Origin: Mycobacterium sp. SMC-2
Lineage (GTDB): Bacteria > Actinomycetota > Actinomycetes > Mycobacteriales > Mycobacteriaceae
DNA: 64,000 nt
Direction: 5' to 3'
Assembly: GCF_025263485.1 (NCBI RefSeq)
Contig: NZ_CP079863.1
Span: 3,286,001 to 3,350,000 of the forward strand
Below the pieces are notes generated by a model. It saw only the letters and a program-made list of their open reading frames with translations, was not told the DNA's origin and searched no databases. Positions 10,861-23,142 of this stretch are shown here, in pieces. Both the position numbers and the translations under genes were made by a program. Every line of letters starts with the position of its first letter. Positions within the stretch are counted from its first letter, which is position 1.

Positions 10861-11780
10861 CCGGGCACCGCACCATCCTGATGGTCGTCCACACCGGTCG
10901 CGAAGAAGCCACCGAGACGGCGGCCCGGGTCCAGAAAGTCTTGGGCGACAACGACATTGCTCTTCGCGTCCTGTCCGCCGAGGCGGTCGACCGCGGCTCG
11001 CTGCGGGTGGCCCCCGACGACATGCGCGCGATGGGTGTGGAAATCCAGGTGGTGGACGCCGATCCGCACGCCGCCGAGGGCTGCGAACTGGTGCTGGTGC
11101 TCGGGGGGGACGGCACGTTCCTGCGCGCGGCCGAACTGGCCCGCAACGCCGGGATCCCGGTCCTGGGCGTCAACCTGGGCCGGATCGGTTTCCTGGCCGA
11201 GGCCGAGGCAGAGCACATCGACCGGGTGCTGGACCACGTGGTCGCCAAGGATTACCGGGTGGAGGACCGCCTGACGCTGGACGTGGTCGTGCGCGCGGCC
11301 GGTCGCGAGATCGAACACGGTTGGGCGCTCAACGAAGTCAGCCTGGAGAAGGGCCCGCGGCTGGGCGTGCTGGGGGTGGTCATCGAGATCGACGGCCGCC
11401 CGGTATCGGCGTTCGGATGTGACGGGGTGCTGGTGTCGACGCCCACCGGGTCCACCGCCTACGCGTTCTCCGCCGGCGGCCCGGTGTTGTGGCCCGACCT
11501 CGAGGCAATCCTGGTGGTGCCCAACAACGCTCACGCGCTGTTCGGCCGGCCGATGGTCACCAGCCCCGACGCCACCATCGCCATCGAGATCGAGGCGGAC
11601 GGCCACGACGCCCTGGTGTTCTGCGACGGCCGGCGCGAAATGCTGATCCCGGCCGGCAGCCGGATCGAGGTGAAACGTTGCGACACACCGGTGAAATGGG
11701 CGCGGCTGGACAGCGCGCCGTTCACCGACCGGTTGGTGCGCAAGTTCCGGTTGCCGGTGACGGGTTGGCGCGGGAAGTAA
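10857..11780 (+). CDS. nadK: NAD kinase
   Basis: This 307-aa protein (also called ppnK) has the GGDGTFLRA motif (about residue 82) and the downstream [16 protein letters not shown] glycine-rich motif of NAD kinases, followed by the conserved substrate Asp/Asn residues. It makes NADP from NAD using ATP or polyphosphate. It sits between tlyA (4-nt overlap) and recN (6-nt gap), as in M. tuberculosis Rv1695. Confidence 0.95.
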   Translation: MTGHRTILMVVHTGREEATETAARVQKVLGDNDIALRVLSAEAVDRGSLRVAPDDMRAMGVEIQVVDADPHAAEGCELVLVLGGDGTFLRAAELARNAGIPVLGVNLGRIGFLAEAEAEHIDRVLDHVVAKDYRVEDRLTLDVVVRAAGREIEHGWALNEVSLEKGPRLGVLGVVIEIDGRPVSAFGCDGVLVSTPTGSTAYAFSAGGPVLWPDLEAILVVPNNAHALFGRPMVTSPDATIAIEIEADGHDALVFCDGRREMLIPAGSRIEVKRCDTPVKWARLDSAPFTDRLVRKFRLPVTGWRGK

Positions 11781-11786
11781 CGGCGG

Positions 11787-13544
11787 GTGCTCACCGAAAT
11801 ACGGATCGAGTCGCTTGGCGCCATCAGCGCGGCGGTCGGGGAGTTCGATCGTGGGCTGACGGTGCTCACCGGCGAGACCGGCACCGGCAAGACCATGGTG
11901 GTGACGGGGCTGCATCTGCTCGGCGGCGCCCGCGCCGACGCCACCAGGGTTCGGTCGGGCGCCGACCGCGCCGTCGTCGAAGGCCGTTTCACCACAACCG
12001 ATCTCGAGGATGCTGTGGTGGCGCAGCTCGACGAGATGCTGGACGCGTCGGGCGCGGAGCGCGACGAGGACGGCAGCGTGATCGCGCTGCGCTCGGTCAG
12101 CCGCGACGGGCCGTCCCGGGCGTACCTGGGCGGTCGCAGCGTGCCCGCCAAGTCGCTGGGCGACTTCACCGCCGAGCTGCTCACCCTGCACGGGCAGAAC
12201 GACCAGCTGCGGCTGATGCGGCCCGAGGAGCAACGCGGCGCGCTGGACCGGTTCGCGAAGGCCGGACCCGCGCTCGAGCGCTACCGCAAACTGCGCGATG
12301 CCTGGCTCACCGCGCGTAACGACCTCGCCGACCGCCGCAACCGCATGCGCGAACTCGCCCTGGAGTCCGACCGACTGAGCTTCGCGCTCAACGAGATTGA
12401 CGTCGTCGATCCGCAGCCGGGCGAGGACGACGCGCTGGTGGCCGACATCGTGCGGCTCTCCGAACTCGACACGCTGCGCGAGGCCGCCCTCACCGCGCAC
12501 GCGGCGCTCTCCGGCGCGCCCGACGACCCCGAGGCCTCCGGACACAGCGCCGCCGACAGCCTCGGGCGGGCCCGGGCCGCGTTGGAGTCGACCGATGACG
12601 CGAAGCTACGCGCGCTGGCCGGGCAGGTCGGCGAGGCGCTCACGGTGGTTGCCGACGCGGCCGGGGAACTCAGCGCCTTCCTCGACGAGCTGCCGGTCGA
12701 TGCCAGCGCGCTGGAAGCCAAGCTGGCTCGGCAGGCCGAACTGCGCACGTTGACCCGCAAGTACGCCGCCGACGTCGACGGCGTGCTGCGGTGGGCCCGG
12801 GAGTCGCGGCAGCGGCTGGCCCAACTCGACGTCTCCGAGGAAGGCCTGACGGCGCTGGCGGCCCGGGTCGACGAGCTCGCGCGCGAATTGGCCCAGGCCG
12901 CAGTCGATCTCAGCGGCATCCGGCGGAAGGCCGCCAAGCGGCTCGCCAAGGAGGTCACCGCCGAGCTGTCCGGGCTGGCGATGGCCGACGCCCAGTTCAC
13001 CATCGACGTCAGCAACGATGTCACCGCCGACAAGGACGACCCCGCCGCGCTCGCGCTCCCGTCGGGCGAGCTGGCCCGGGCCGGCGTCGACGGTGTCGAT
13101 CAGGTCGAGTTCGGTTTCGCCGCGCACCGCGGGATGGACCAGCTGCCGCTGGCGAAGAGCGCCTCCGGCGGCGAGCTGTCCCGGGTGATGCTCGCATTGG
13201 AGGTGGTGCTGGCCGCCTCGGCGGCGGGCACCACGATGGTGTTCGACGAGGTCGACGCCGGGGTCGGCGGCCGGGCCGCGGTGCAGATCGGGCGGCGCTT
13301 GGCGCGGCTGGCCCGCACCCATCAGGTCATCGTGGTCACGCATCTGCCCCAGGTCGCGGCGTACGCCGACGTGCACCTGGTGGTGCACAGCGCCGGGCCG
13401 AAGGGGACCAGCGTGGTGCGGCGGGTCACCGGCGACGAGCGGGTGGCCGAACTGGCGCGGATGCTGGCCGGGCTCGGCGAGTCCGACAGCGGCCGCGCGC
13501 ACGCGCGCGAACTGCTCGACGCGGCCCAGAAGGACGAGATCTAG
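11787..13544 (+). CDS. recN: DNA repair protein RecN
   Basis: The 585-aa SMC-like ATPase has Walker A GETGTGKT at residues 29-36, a long central coiled-coil region (about 150-370), the ABC-type signature ASGGELSRVMLALE (about residue 456) and Walker B MVFDEVDAGVGG (about residue 482). RecN acts early in double-strand break repair. The GTG at 11787 places Walker A at the family position. No SOS box could be assigned because the gene follows nadK by 6 nt. Confidence 0.95.
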   Translation: MLTEIRIESLGAISAAVGEFDRGLTVLTGETGTGKTMVVTGLHLLGGARADATRVRSGADRAVVEGRFTTTDLEDAVVAQLDEMLDASGAERDEDGSVIALRSVSRDGPSRAYLGGRSVPAKSLGDFTAELLTLHGQNDQLRLMRPEEQRGALDRFAKAGPALERYRKLRDAWLTARNDLADRRNRMRELALESDRLSFALNEIDVVDPQPGEDDALVADIVRLSELDTLREAALTAHAALSGAPDDPEASGHSAADSLGRARAALESTDDAKLRALAGQVGEALTVVADAAGELSAFLDELPVDASALEAKLARQAELRTLTRKYAADVDGVLRWARESRQRLAQLDVSEEGLTALAARVDELARELAQAAVDLSGIRRKAAKRLAKEVTAELSGLAMADAQFTIDVSNDVTADKDDPAALALPSGELARAGVDGVDQVEFGFAAHRGMDQLPLAKSASGGELSRVMLALEVVLAASAAGTTMVFDEVDAGVGGRAAVQIGRRLARLARTHQVIVVTHLPQVAAYADVHLVVHSAGPKGTSVVRRVTGDERVAELARMLAGLGESDSGRAHARELLDAAQKDEI

Positions 13545-13742
13545 CGCCGCCTCGCCCCCCGCGAGCGACCGTGTCTGTACGGCGACACGCCGCAATACCC
13601 GTACATTTGCGGACCCTCGCGCGGCCGGATCGCTGCCGACCATTCACCAATTTGTGACTAATGGGACGCTAGTCAACTTCTGAGGCAGATGTTACGGCGC
13701 GCCTCCACGCCTCATCCGCGCATCACCGACAGAATCGCCCCC

Positions 13743-14924
13743 ATGAAGATGTCAGGCCTGCTTACCCGTAACACCACCCGGCCGGGCCTCGTCGGCACCG
13801 CCCGGGTGGACCGGAACATCGACCGATTGCTGCGCAGGGTCTGCCCCGGCGACATCGTGGTGCTCGACGTCCTGGATCTGGACCGCATCACGGCGGACGC
13901 CCTGGTGGAGGCCGACATCGCCGCGGTCGTCAACGCCTCGCCGTCGGTCTCGGGCCGCTATCCCAACATGGGCCCGGAGGTGCTGGTCAACAACGGTGTC
14001 ACGCTGATCGACGAGACCGGACCCGACATCTTCAAGAAGGTCAAGGACGGCGCCAAGATTCGCCTTTACGAGGGCGGGGTGTACTCCGGTGACCGCAGGC
14101 TGGTCCGCGGCACCGAGCGCACCGACCACGACATCGCCGACCTGATGCGCGAGGCCAAGAGCGGCCTGTCCGCTCACCTGGAGGCCTTCGCCGGCAACAC
14201 GATCGAGTTCATCAAGAGCGAAAGCCCGCTGTTGATCGACGGCATCGGGATCCCCGACATCGACGTCGACCTGCGCCGCCGGCACGTGGTGATCGTCGCC
14301 GACGAGCCCGGCGCCGAGGACGACCTGAAGTCCCTCAAGCCATTCATCAAGGAGTACCAGCCCGTCCTCATCGGTGTGGACAGCGGCGCGGACATCTTGC
14401 GCAAGGCGGGCTATCGGCCCCAGATCATCGTCGGCGACCCGGACCAGATCAGCACCGACGCCCTCAAGTGCGGCGCCCAGGTCGTCCTGCCCGCCGACGC
14501 CGACGGCCACGCACCCGGCCTGGAACGCATCCAGGATCTCGGTGTCGGGGCGATGACCTTCCCGGCCGCGGGCTCGGCGGTCGACCTGGCCCTGCTGCTG
14601 GCCGATCATCACGGTGCCGCGCTGCTGGTGACCGCCGGGCACACCGCCAACATCGAGACGTTCTTCGACCGCACGCGCGCGCACAGCAATCCCTCGACCT
14701 TTTTGACCCGGCTTCGGGTGGGGGAGAAGGTGGTGGACGCCAAGGCCGTGGCCACCCTGTACCGCAACCACATCTCGGCGGGCGCCATCGCGCTGCTGGC
14801 GTTGACGATGCTGATCGCCGTGATCGTCGCCCTGTGGGTGTCACGCACCGACGGCGTGGTGCTGCACTGGCTCAACGACTACTGGAACCACTTCTCCCTC
14901 TGGGTTCAGCACCTGGTGAGCTAG
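13743..14924 (+). CDS. steA: SteA-like septation protein (Rv1697-like)
   Basis: The 393-aa protein contains a thiamin-pyrophosphokinase-like catalytic fold in its middle (VLIGVDSGADILRKAGYRPQIIVGDPD) and a C-terminal membrane helix (about residues 343-365, LLALTMLIAVIVALWV). In corynebacteria the homologues of Rv1697 and Rv1698 are SteA and SteB, an interacting pair needed for daughter-cell separation. Here too the next gene is the Rv1698 homologue, 7 nt away. The ATG at 13743 gives the M. tuberculosis length. Confidence 0.85.
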   Translation: MKMSGLLTRNTTRPGLVGTARVDRNIDRLLRRVCPGDIVVLDVLDLDRITADALVEADIAAVVNASPSVSGRYPNMGPEVLVNNGVTLIDETGPDIFKKVKDGAKIRLYEGGVYSGDRRLVRGTERTDHDIADLMREAKSGLSAHLEAFAGNTIEFIKSESPLLIDGIGIPDIDVDLRRRHVVIVADEPGAEDDLKSLKPFIKEYQPVLIGVDSGADILRKAGYRPQIIVGDPDQISTDALKCGAQVVLPADADGHAPGLERIQDLGVGAMTFPAAGSAVDLALLLADHHGAALLVTAGHTANIETFFDRTRAHSNPSTFLTRLRVGEKVVDAKAVATLYRNHISAGAIALLALTMLIAVIVALWVSRTDGVVLHWLNDYWNHFSLWVQHLVS

Positions 14925-14931
14925 GGCGGCC

Positions 14932-15876
14932 ATGATCTCGCTTCGCCAACACGCGCTGTCGCTGGCCGCCGTCTTCTTGGCGCTCGCGGTGGGCGTCGTG
15001 CTCGGTTCCGGTTTCTTGTCCGACACCCTGCTGTCCAGCCTGCGCGCCGAGAAGCGGGACCTGCACGCCCAGATCGACGGGCTCAACGACCAAAAGAACG
15101 CGCTGAACGAAAAGCTCAGCGCCGCAAACAATTTCGACACTCAACTGGTCGGCCGGATCGTGCACGACACGCTCGGCGGCAAGGCGGTCGTGGTGTTCCG
15201 CACCCCGGACGCGAAAGACGACGACGTCGCCGCGGTGTCGAAGTTCATCGGCCAGGCCGGCGGCACGGTGACCGGAACGGTGTCGTTGACCAGCGAATTC
15301 GTCGAGGCCAATTCCGCGGAGAAGCTGCAGACCGTGGTGAACTCGTCAATCCTGCCGGCCGGTCAGCAGCTGAGCACCAAGCTCGTCGACCAGGGTTCGC
15401 AGGCGGGCGACCTGATGGGTATCGCCTTGCTGATCAACGCCAATCCCGCGGTTCCGCCCGTCGACGAACCCCAGCGGGACACCGTCTTGGCAGCGCTGCG
15501 CGAGACCGGTTTCATCACCTATCAGCCCGCCGAGCACATGGGCGCGGCGAATGCCGCATTGATCGTCACCGGCGGCGGCCTGCCCCAGGACGCCGGTAAC
15601 CAGGGCGTCAGCGTCGCCCGGTTCGCCGCCGCGATGGCGCCGCACGGCTCGGGCACGCTGCTCGCCGGGCGCGACGGTTCGGCGACCGGGGGCGCGGCCG
15701 TCGCCGTGACCCGCGCCGACGCCGGGATGAACTCGGCGGTCAGCACCGTCGACGACGTCGACACCGCGCCCGGCCGCATCACCGCGGTGCTGGGCCTGCA
15801 CGACCTGATCAACGGCGGCCACGCCGGTCAGTACGGCAGCGGTCACGGCGCCACGTCGATCACGGTGCCCCAGTAG
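14932..15876 (+). CDS. mctB: MctB/SteB-like outer-envelope protein (Rv1698-like)
   Basis: This 314-aa protein has an N-terminal uncleaved-signal-like helix (about residues 8-30), a short coiled coil (about 35-65) and a mixed alpha/beta periplasmic domain. The M. tuberculosis orthologue Rv1698 was named MctB for copper tolerance and is also the SteB homologue that works with SteA. Adjacency to steA fits the division role; copper transport remains an alternative or additional function. Confidence 0.87.
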   Translation: MISLRQHALSLAAVFLALAVGVVLGSGFLSDTLLSSLRAEKRDLHAQIDGLNDQKNALNEKLSAANNFDTQLVGRIVHDTLGGKAVVVFRTPDAKDDDVAAVSKFIGQAGGTVTGTVSLTSEFVEANSAEKLQTVVNSSILPAGQQLSTKLVDQGSQAGDLMGIALLINANPAVPPVDEPQRDTVLAALRETGFITYQPAEHMGAANAALIVTGGGLPQDAGNQGVSVARFAAAMAPHGSGTLLAGRDGSATGGAAVAVTRADAGMNSAVSTVDDVDTAPGRITAVLGLHDLINGGHAGQYGSGHGATSITVPQ

Positions 15877-15959
15877 CGGGCGTGTTCGCCACGACACGTC
15901 GGTCGTGGATGTTAGGGTGGATTTCCGTGGGTCGGCAGGCCCAACTAGTTATTCGCTAG

Positions 15960-18365
<2,406 letters not shown>

Positions 18366-18369
<4 letters not shown>

Positions 18370-19307
18370 CGACGGCGGCCCTGGACACCCAACTGCAGGG
18401 CTACCTCGACCACCTCACGATCGAGCGGGGCGTCGCGGCGAACACCCTCAGCTCGTATCGCCGCGACCTGCGCCGCTACACGAAGCACTTGTCGGACCGC
18501 GGAATTCACGACCTGGCCAAGGTGGGCGAGGACGACGTGAGCGAGTTCCTGGTGGCGCTGCGCCGCGGCGACCCCGACTCGGGCACCACGGCGCTGTCGG
18601 CGGTGTCGGCGGCGCGGGCCCTGATCGCGGTGCGCGGCCTGCACCGGTTCGCCGCCGCCGAAGGGCTCGCCGAGCTGGACGTGGCGCGCGCGGTCCGCCC
18701 GCCGACCCCCGGCCGGCGGCTCCCCAAGAGCCTGACCATCGACCAGGTGCTGGCGCTGCTGGAGGGCGCGGGCGGCGAAAGCGCGTCCGACGGCCCGCTC
18801 ACCCTGCGCAACCGGGCGCTGCTGGAGCTGCTGTACTCCACCGGGGCGCGCATCTCCGAGGCCGTCGGCCTCGACGTCGACGACATCGACACCCGGGCCA
18901 GGTCGGTGCTGCTGCGCGGCAAGGGCGGCAAGCAGCGGCTGGTGCCGATCGGGCGACCCGCCGTGCAGGCGCTGGACGCCTACCTGGTGCGCGGCCGCCC
19001 GGACCTGGCCCGCCGCGGCCGCGGGACACCGGCCATCTTCCTCAATGCGCGCGGCGGCCGGCTGTCGCGGCAGAGCGCCTGGCAGGTGCTGCAGGACGCC
19101 GCCGAGCGGGCCGGAATCACCTCGGGCGTCTCGCCGCACATGCTGCGGCATTCCTTCGCCACCCACCTGCTGGAGGGCGGCGCCGACGTCCGGGTGGTGC
19201 AGGAGTTGCTGGGACACGCCTCGGTGACGACGACGCAGATCTACACGATGGTCACCGTGCGCGCGCTGCGCGAGGTGTGGGCCGGCGCCCACCCGCGCGC
19301 GCAGTAA
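18366..19307 (+). CDS. xerD: chromosome-dimer resolution recombinase XerD
   Basis: The 313-aa tyrosine recombinase has an N-terminal SAM-like core-binding domain (about residues 8-95) and the catalytic set Arg (STGARISEA), His-x-x-Arg ([14 protein letters not shown]), His ([12 protein letters not shown]) and Tyr. With XerC it resolves chromosome dimers at dif. It is unlike the three element-borne recombinases further right in length and motif context. It ends the pyrG-Nudix-xerD operon. Confidence 0.94.
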
Positions 19308-19347
19308 TTGAGATCGGTAGCAAAGCAAGGGCGACACGATCGTCGCC

Positions 19348-19686
19348 ATGGCACACCACTCGGTGAAGAAGAAGATTGGCGGCGCGCTGCTCTCGGGGGG
19401 CATGGCGATCGCCGGATTGGGGTTCGCCGCGGCAACCGCTCACGCGGACAACAGTTTCGGTCCGCACCGCTGGTGCCCAGGACAGCGGCACGACCCGCCC
19501 ACCGGCCCGGGCGACGTGGTGTGGGACTGGAACGTCTGCCACACCTTCTACTTCACCAACTACGGGATGGGCAACGTCGTCACCTCTTACAACGGCAAGA
19601 TCGCGCCGGTCTGGGACGGCGACGACCCGCCGCCGGAAGCCATCACGCCCAGGCAATGTCCACCTATCGCGTTCATGTGTCCGTGA
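19348..19686 (+). CDS. small secreted mycobacterial protein
   Basis: The 112-aa product has a typical Sec signal peptide (KKKIGGALLSGGMAIAGLGF, cleavage after AHA near residue 32) and a compact secreted part rich in Trp, Tyr and Pro with four Cys (RWCPGQ, NVCHTF, RQCPP, FMCP), probably two disulfides. Mycobacteria encode many such small exported proteins; I do not know a function. It lies alone between xerD and the convergent methyltransferase gene. Confidence 0.8.
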   Translation: MAHHSVKKKIGGALLSGGMAIAGLGFAAATAHADNSFGPHRWCPGQRHDPPTGPGDVVWDWNVCHTFYFTNYGMGNVVTSYNGKIAPVWDGDDPPPEAITPRQCPPIAFMCP

Positions 19687-19696
19687 GGCCGCTGAC

Positions 19697-20449
19697 CTAG
19701 CCCGAGTACTCGGACTCCAGCACCAGGTCGTAGACCAGCGACTGGTATTCCAGGTGCGCCTTGTGCTCGACGGTGTTCCATTCCTTGCCCTGCTGGCGGC
19801 GCATGTATTCGCGGTACTTCGGCGCGCCCGGCACCCGGACGTTGTCGGCGACCACGATCGCGCCCGGGCGCAGCCAGCCGCGGGCCATGATGCTTTGCAG
19901 GTCGTCCAGGTAGGCGGCCTTGTCGTGGTCCAGGAACGCGAAGTCGAGGCCGCCGGAGGTAAACCCGTGCTCGTCGGCCAGCGCGTCCAAAGTGCGTCCG
20001 CCGTCACCGATGGTGCCGACGACGCACGTCATCCGGTCGGCGACGCCGGCGTGGGCCCAGATCCGGCGGGCGTTGACGGCGTTGGCCTCGGCGAGTTCGA
20101 CGGAAAACACCTTGGCGCGGGGGGCGGCCCTGGCGATGCGCAACGCGCTGTATCCCACGTAGGTGCCCAACTCCAGCGCCACCGCCGGATCGGCACGGCG
20201 CACCGCGGCGTCGAGCAGGCGCCCCTTCTCTTCGCCGACGTTGATCAGCAGCGACTTCTCGTAGGCGAATTCGTCGATGGTGGCCAGCACGTCGTCGACG
20301 TCACCGGCCCTGGCGTTCCGTAGCACGTAGTCCACCGCGGCGGCTTCGCGGCCGTCGCCGATCTGACCCGTCGTGCTGATGTTGTGCAGCCCCGCCGCCA
20401 TCCGCCAGACCGACCATCGCAGCAGGGGGATCCGTCGCTTGAGGTCCAT
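19697..20449 (-). CDS. catechol O-methyltransferase-like SAM-dependent methyltransferase (Rv1703c-like)
   Basis: The 250-aa protein has the O-methyltransferase family 3/COMT SAM motif VALELGTYVGYSALRIA (about residue 90), the acidic motif VFSVELAEANAVNARR, and DFAFLDHDKAAY with the metal-binding Asp. It probably methylates catechol-type hydroxyls; the substrate is unknown. The ATG at 20449 is preferred over an upstream GTG at 20455. Rv1703c is annotated shorter, so the N-terminal about 50 residues are less certain. Confidence 0.87.
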   Translation of the reverse strand: MDLKRRIPLLRWSVWRMAAGLHNISTTGQIGDGREAAAVDYVLRNARAGDVDDVLATIDEFAYEKSLLINVGEEKGRLLDAAVRRADPAVALELGTYVGYSALRIARAAPRAKVFSVELAEANAVNARRIWAHAGVADRMTCVVGTIGDGGRTLDALADEHGFTSGGLDFAFLDHDKAAYLDDLQSIMARGWLRPGAIVVADNVRVPGAPKYREYMRRQQGKEWNTVEHKAHLEYQSLVYDLVLESEYSG

Positions 20450-20770
20450 GCCGACACAGTAGTGCGGCCCGCCGGCGGGCACCGGGCGCCGAGATTGCCG
20501 CCAAGGTCGTCACGGCACCGGAATCGCGACCCTCACGGCAATCTCGGCTCGGCGCCGCCGCCGCGATATCGTCCGCGATATCAAGTTTGAAATCCACCCG
20601 AGCACCTTCCGGTGGGGCTGGTGTGACTGCTGTTAACGATTAGCGCCGCCCCGCCCGCTACCAGCGCAAATCAGGTGAAATTGGCTGGTAAATTGCCTGC
20701 GGGTCGCCCGGTTTCCGCGCGCGAAGCCGTTAGACTTTCGGTCGATGTTCACCTTCCGAACACCCCCGCC

Positions 20771-21634
20771 ATGACCGAGCAGCCGGACAGCGCCGTCGAG
20801 CTCGGGCTGACCGGGCGGCCGCCGCGGTCGATCCCGGAGCCGCAGCCGCGCACCTCGCACGGCCCGGCCAAGGTCGTGGCGATGTGCAACCAGAAGGGTG
20901 GCGTCGGGAAGACCACGTCGACCATCAACCTGGGCGCCGCGCTCGCCGAATACGGCCGACGGGTGCTGCTGGTGGACATGGATCCCCAGGGCGCGCTGTC
21001 CGCGGGCCTCGGTGTCCCGCACTACGAGCTGGACAAGACCATCCACAACGTGCTGGTCGAGCCGCGGGTGTCGATCGACGACGTGCTGCTGCAGACCCGG
21101 GTCAAGCACATGGACCTGGTGCCCAGCAACATCGACCTGTCCGCCGCCGAGATCCAGCTGGTCAACGAGGTGGGGCGCGAACAGACCCTCGGCCGCGCGT
21201 TGCACCCGGTGCTGGACCGCTACGACTACGTCCTGATCGACTGCCAGCCGTCACTCGGGCTGCTCACCGTGAACGGGCTGGCCTGCTCGGACGGCGTGGT
21301 GATCCCCACCGAGTGCGAGTTCTTCTCGTTGCGCGGTCTGGCGCTGCTGACCGACACCGTCGACAAGGTGCGCGACCGGCTCAACCCGAAGCTGGAGATC
21401 AGCGGCATCCTGCTCACCCGATACGACCCGCGCACCGTGAACTCGCGCGAGGTGATGGCGCGGGTGGTGGAGCGGTTCGGCGACCTGGTGTTCGACACCG
21501 TCATCACCCGGACCGTCCGATTCCCGGAGACCAGCGTGGCCGGCGAACCGATCACCACGTGGGCCCCGCGCTCCACGGGCGCCATTGCCTACCGCGCCCT
21601 GGCCCGCGAGTTCATCGACCGATTCGGCGCGTGA
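20771..21634 (+). CDS. ParA/Soj-family ATPase (Rv1708-like)
   Basis: The protein carries the deviant Walker A motif NQKGGVGKTTSTINLG (about residue 40), the VLLVDMDPQG box and the DYVLIDCQPSLG box of ParA/MinD ATPases. Together with scpA and scpB downstream it points to a chromosome-segregation role. I chose ATG 20771 because a -10-like TAGACT at 20731-20736 would place transcription start near 20743; an in-frame GTG at 20675 would add 32 residues. The stop overlaps scpA by 4 nt. Confidence 0.9.
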   Translation: MTEQPDSAVELGLTGRPPRSIPEPQPRTSHGPAKVVAMCNQKGGVGKTTSTINLGAALAEYGRRVLLVDMDPQGALSAGLGVPHYELDKTIHNVLVEPRVSIDDVLLQTRVKHMDLVPSNIDLSAAEIQLVNEVGREQTLGRALHPVLDRYDYVLIDCQPSLGLLTVNGLACSDGVVIPTECEFFSLRGLALLTDTVDKVRDRLNPKLEISGILLTRYDPRTVNSREVMARVVERFGDLVFDTVITRTVRFPETSVAGEPITTWAPRSTGAIAYRALAREFIDRFGA

Positions 21635-22446
21635 CGGCCAGCGCGAACGGTGAGGCGCCACCCAAGAACGGTTTTCAAGTCCGCCTGACCAATTTCGAGG
21701 GGCCGTTCGATCTGCTGCTGCAGCTGATCTTCGCCCACCGCCTGGACGTCACAGAGGTGGCGCTGCACCAGGTGACCGACGACTTCATCGCCTACACCCG
21801 CGAGATCGGCCCCCGGCTGGACCTGGAGGAGACGACCGCGTTCCTCGTGGTCGCCGCGACCCTGCTCGACCTCAAGGCCGCCCGGCTGCTGCCCGCCGGG
21901 CAGGTCGACGACGAGGAGGACCTGGCGCTGCTGGAGGTGCGCGACCTGCTGTTCGCCCGGTTGCTGCAGTACCGCGCGTTCAAGCACGTCGCGGAGATGT
22001 TCGCCGAGCTGGAGGCCACCGCGCTGCGCAGCTACCCGCGCGCGGTGTCGCTGGAGGACCGGTTCACCGAACTGCTGCCGGAGGTGATGCTGGGCGTCGA
22101 CGCCGAACGCTTCGCCCAGATCGCCGCGATCGCGTTCAGCCCGCGCCCCGTGCCGACGGTGTCCATCGGACACCTGCACGAGGTGGCGGTCTCGATTCCC
22201 GAGCAGGCCAAGAAGTTGCTGGAGATCCTGGAGTCGCGCGGCAGCGGTCAATGGGCGACGTTTTCCGAGCTGGTCGCCGACTGCGAGGCGCCGATGGAGG
22301 TCGTCGGGCGCTTCCTGGCGCTGCTCGAGCTGTACCGGAGCCGGGCGGTAGCATTCGACCAGTCGGAGCCGCTCGGCGTGCTCCAGATTTCATGGACCGG
22401 GGAACGTCCGGCCAGCGAAGCCTTGGTAGAAGTGCGGGACGAATAA
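21631..22446 (+). CDS. scpA: segregation and condensation protein A
   Basis: The 271-aa kleisin has the ScpA N-terminal motif FQVRLTNFEGPFDLLLQLI and LEETTAFLVVAATLLDLKAARLLP, and a winged-helix C-terminus that would contact SMC. It acts with ScpB and SMC in chromosome compaction and segregation. The GTG at 21631 overlaps the ParA-like gene and the stop abuts scpB directly. Confidence 0.95.
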   Translation: MTASANGEAPPKNGFQVRLTNFEGPFDLLLQLIFAHRLDVTEVALHQVTDDFIAYTREIGPRLDLEETTAFLVVAATLLDLKAARLLPAGQVDDEEDLALLEVRDLLFARLLQYRAFKHVAEMFAELEATALRSYPRAVSLEDRFTELLPEVMLGVDAERFAQIAAIAFSPRPVPTVSIGHLHEVAVSIPEQAKKLLEILESRGSGQWATFSELVADCEAPMEVVGRFLALLELYRSRAVAFDQSEPLGVLQISWTGERPASEALVEVRDE

Positions 22447-23142
22447 GTGACTGAAGATATGCCGGACGTCGATCTCGACGCGGGCATCCCGGACATCGCC
22501 GAGGCGGCGCCCATGGACGCCGAGGAACTCGGCTCCGTGCTGGAGGCGCTGCTGCTCGTCGTCGACACACCGGTCACCGCCGAGGCGCTGGGCGCGGCCA
22601 CCCAGCAACCCGTCTACCGGGTCACCGCCCGGCTGCAGCAGATGGCCGAGGAGCTCACCGAACGCGACAGCGGCATCGACCTGCGCCAGACCAGCGAGGG
22701 CTGGCGCATGTACACCCGCGCCCGGTTCGCGCCGTACGTGGAGAAGCTGCTGCTGGACGGCGCGCGGTCCAAGCTGACCCGGGCCGCGTTGGAGACGCTG
22801 GCCGTGGTGGCCTACCGCCAGCCGGTGACCCGGGCGCGGGTCAGCGCCGTGCGCGGCGTCAACGTGGACGCCGTGATGCGCACGCTGTTGGCGCGCGGCC
22901 TGATCACCGAGGCCGGGGTCGACGACGACACCGGCGCGACGACGTTCGCCACCACCGACCTGTTCCTGGAACGGTTGGGCCTGACCTCGCTCGCCGACCT
23001 TCCCGACATCGCCCCGCTGCTCCCCGACGTCGACACGATTGAGGATTTGAGCGAATCCCTGGACAGCGAGCCGCGTTTCATCAAGCTCGCGGGCGGTCAG
23101 GCGCCCGACCAAGCGCTGACGTTCGACGTGGACCAGGATTGA
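22447..23142 (+). CDS. scpB: segregation and condensation protein B
   Basis: The 231-aa protein shows two winged-helix domains with ScpB motifs (ELGSVLEALLLVVDTPVTAEAL and ALETLAVVAYRQPVTRARVSAVRGV). It dimerises and binds ScpA. The GTG start at 22447 follows the scpA stop with no gap, and the stop overlaps the rluB start (TGATG). Length equals that of M. tuberculosis Rv1710. Confidence 0.95.
   Translation: MTEDMPDVDLDAGIPDIAEAAPMDAEELGSVLEALLLVVDTPVTAEALGAATQQPVYRVTARLQQMAEELTERDSGIDLRQTSEGWRMYTRARFAPYVEKLLLDGARSKLTRAALETLAVVAYRQPVTRARVSAVRGVNVDAVMRTLLARGLITEAGVDDDTGATTFATTDLFLERLGLTSLADLPDIAPLLPDVDTIEDLSESLDSEPRFIKLAGGQAPDQALTFDVDQD

Noticed and set aside
10110..12545. 811-codon open frame on the minus strand across tlyA, nadK and recN
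   Set aside because: It is antisense to three well-supported genes, is His/Gly/Arg-rich as expected of a high-GC shadow frame, and has no recognisable domain.
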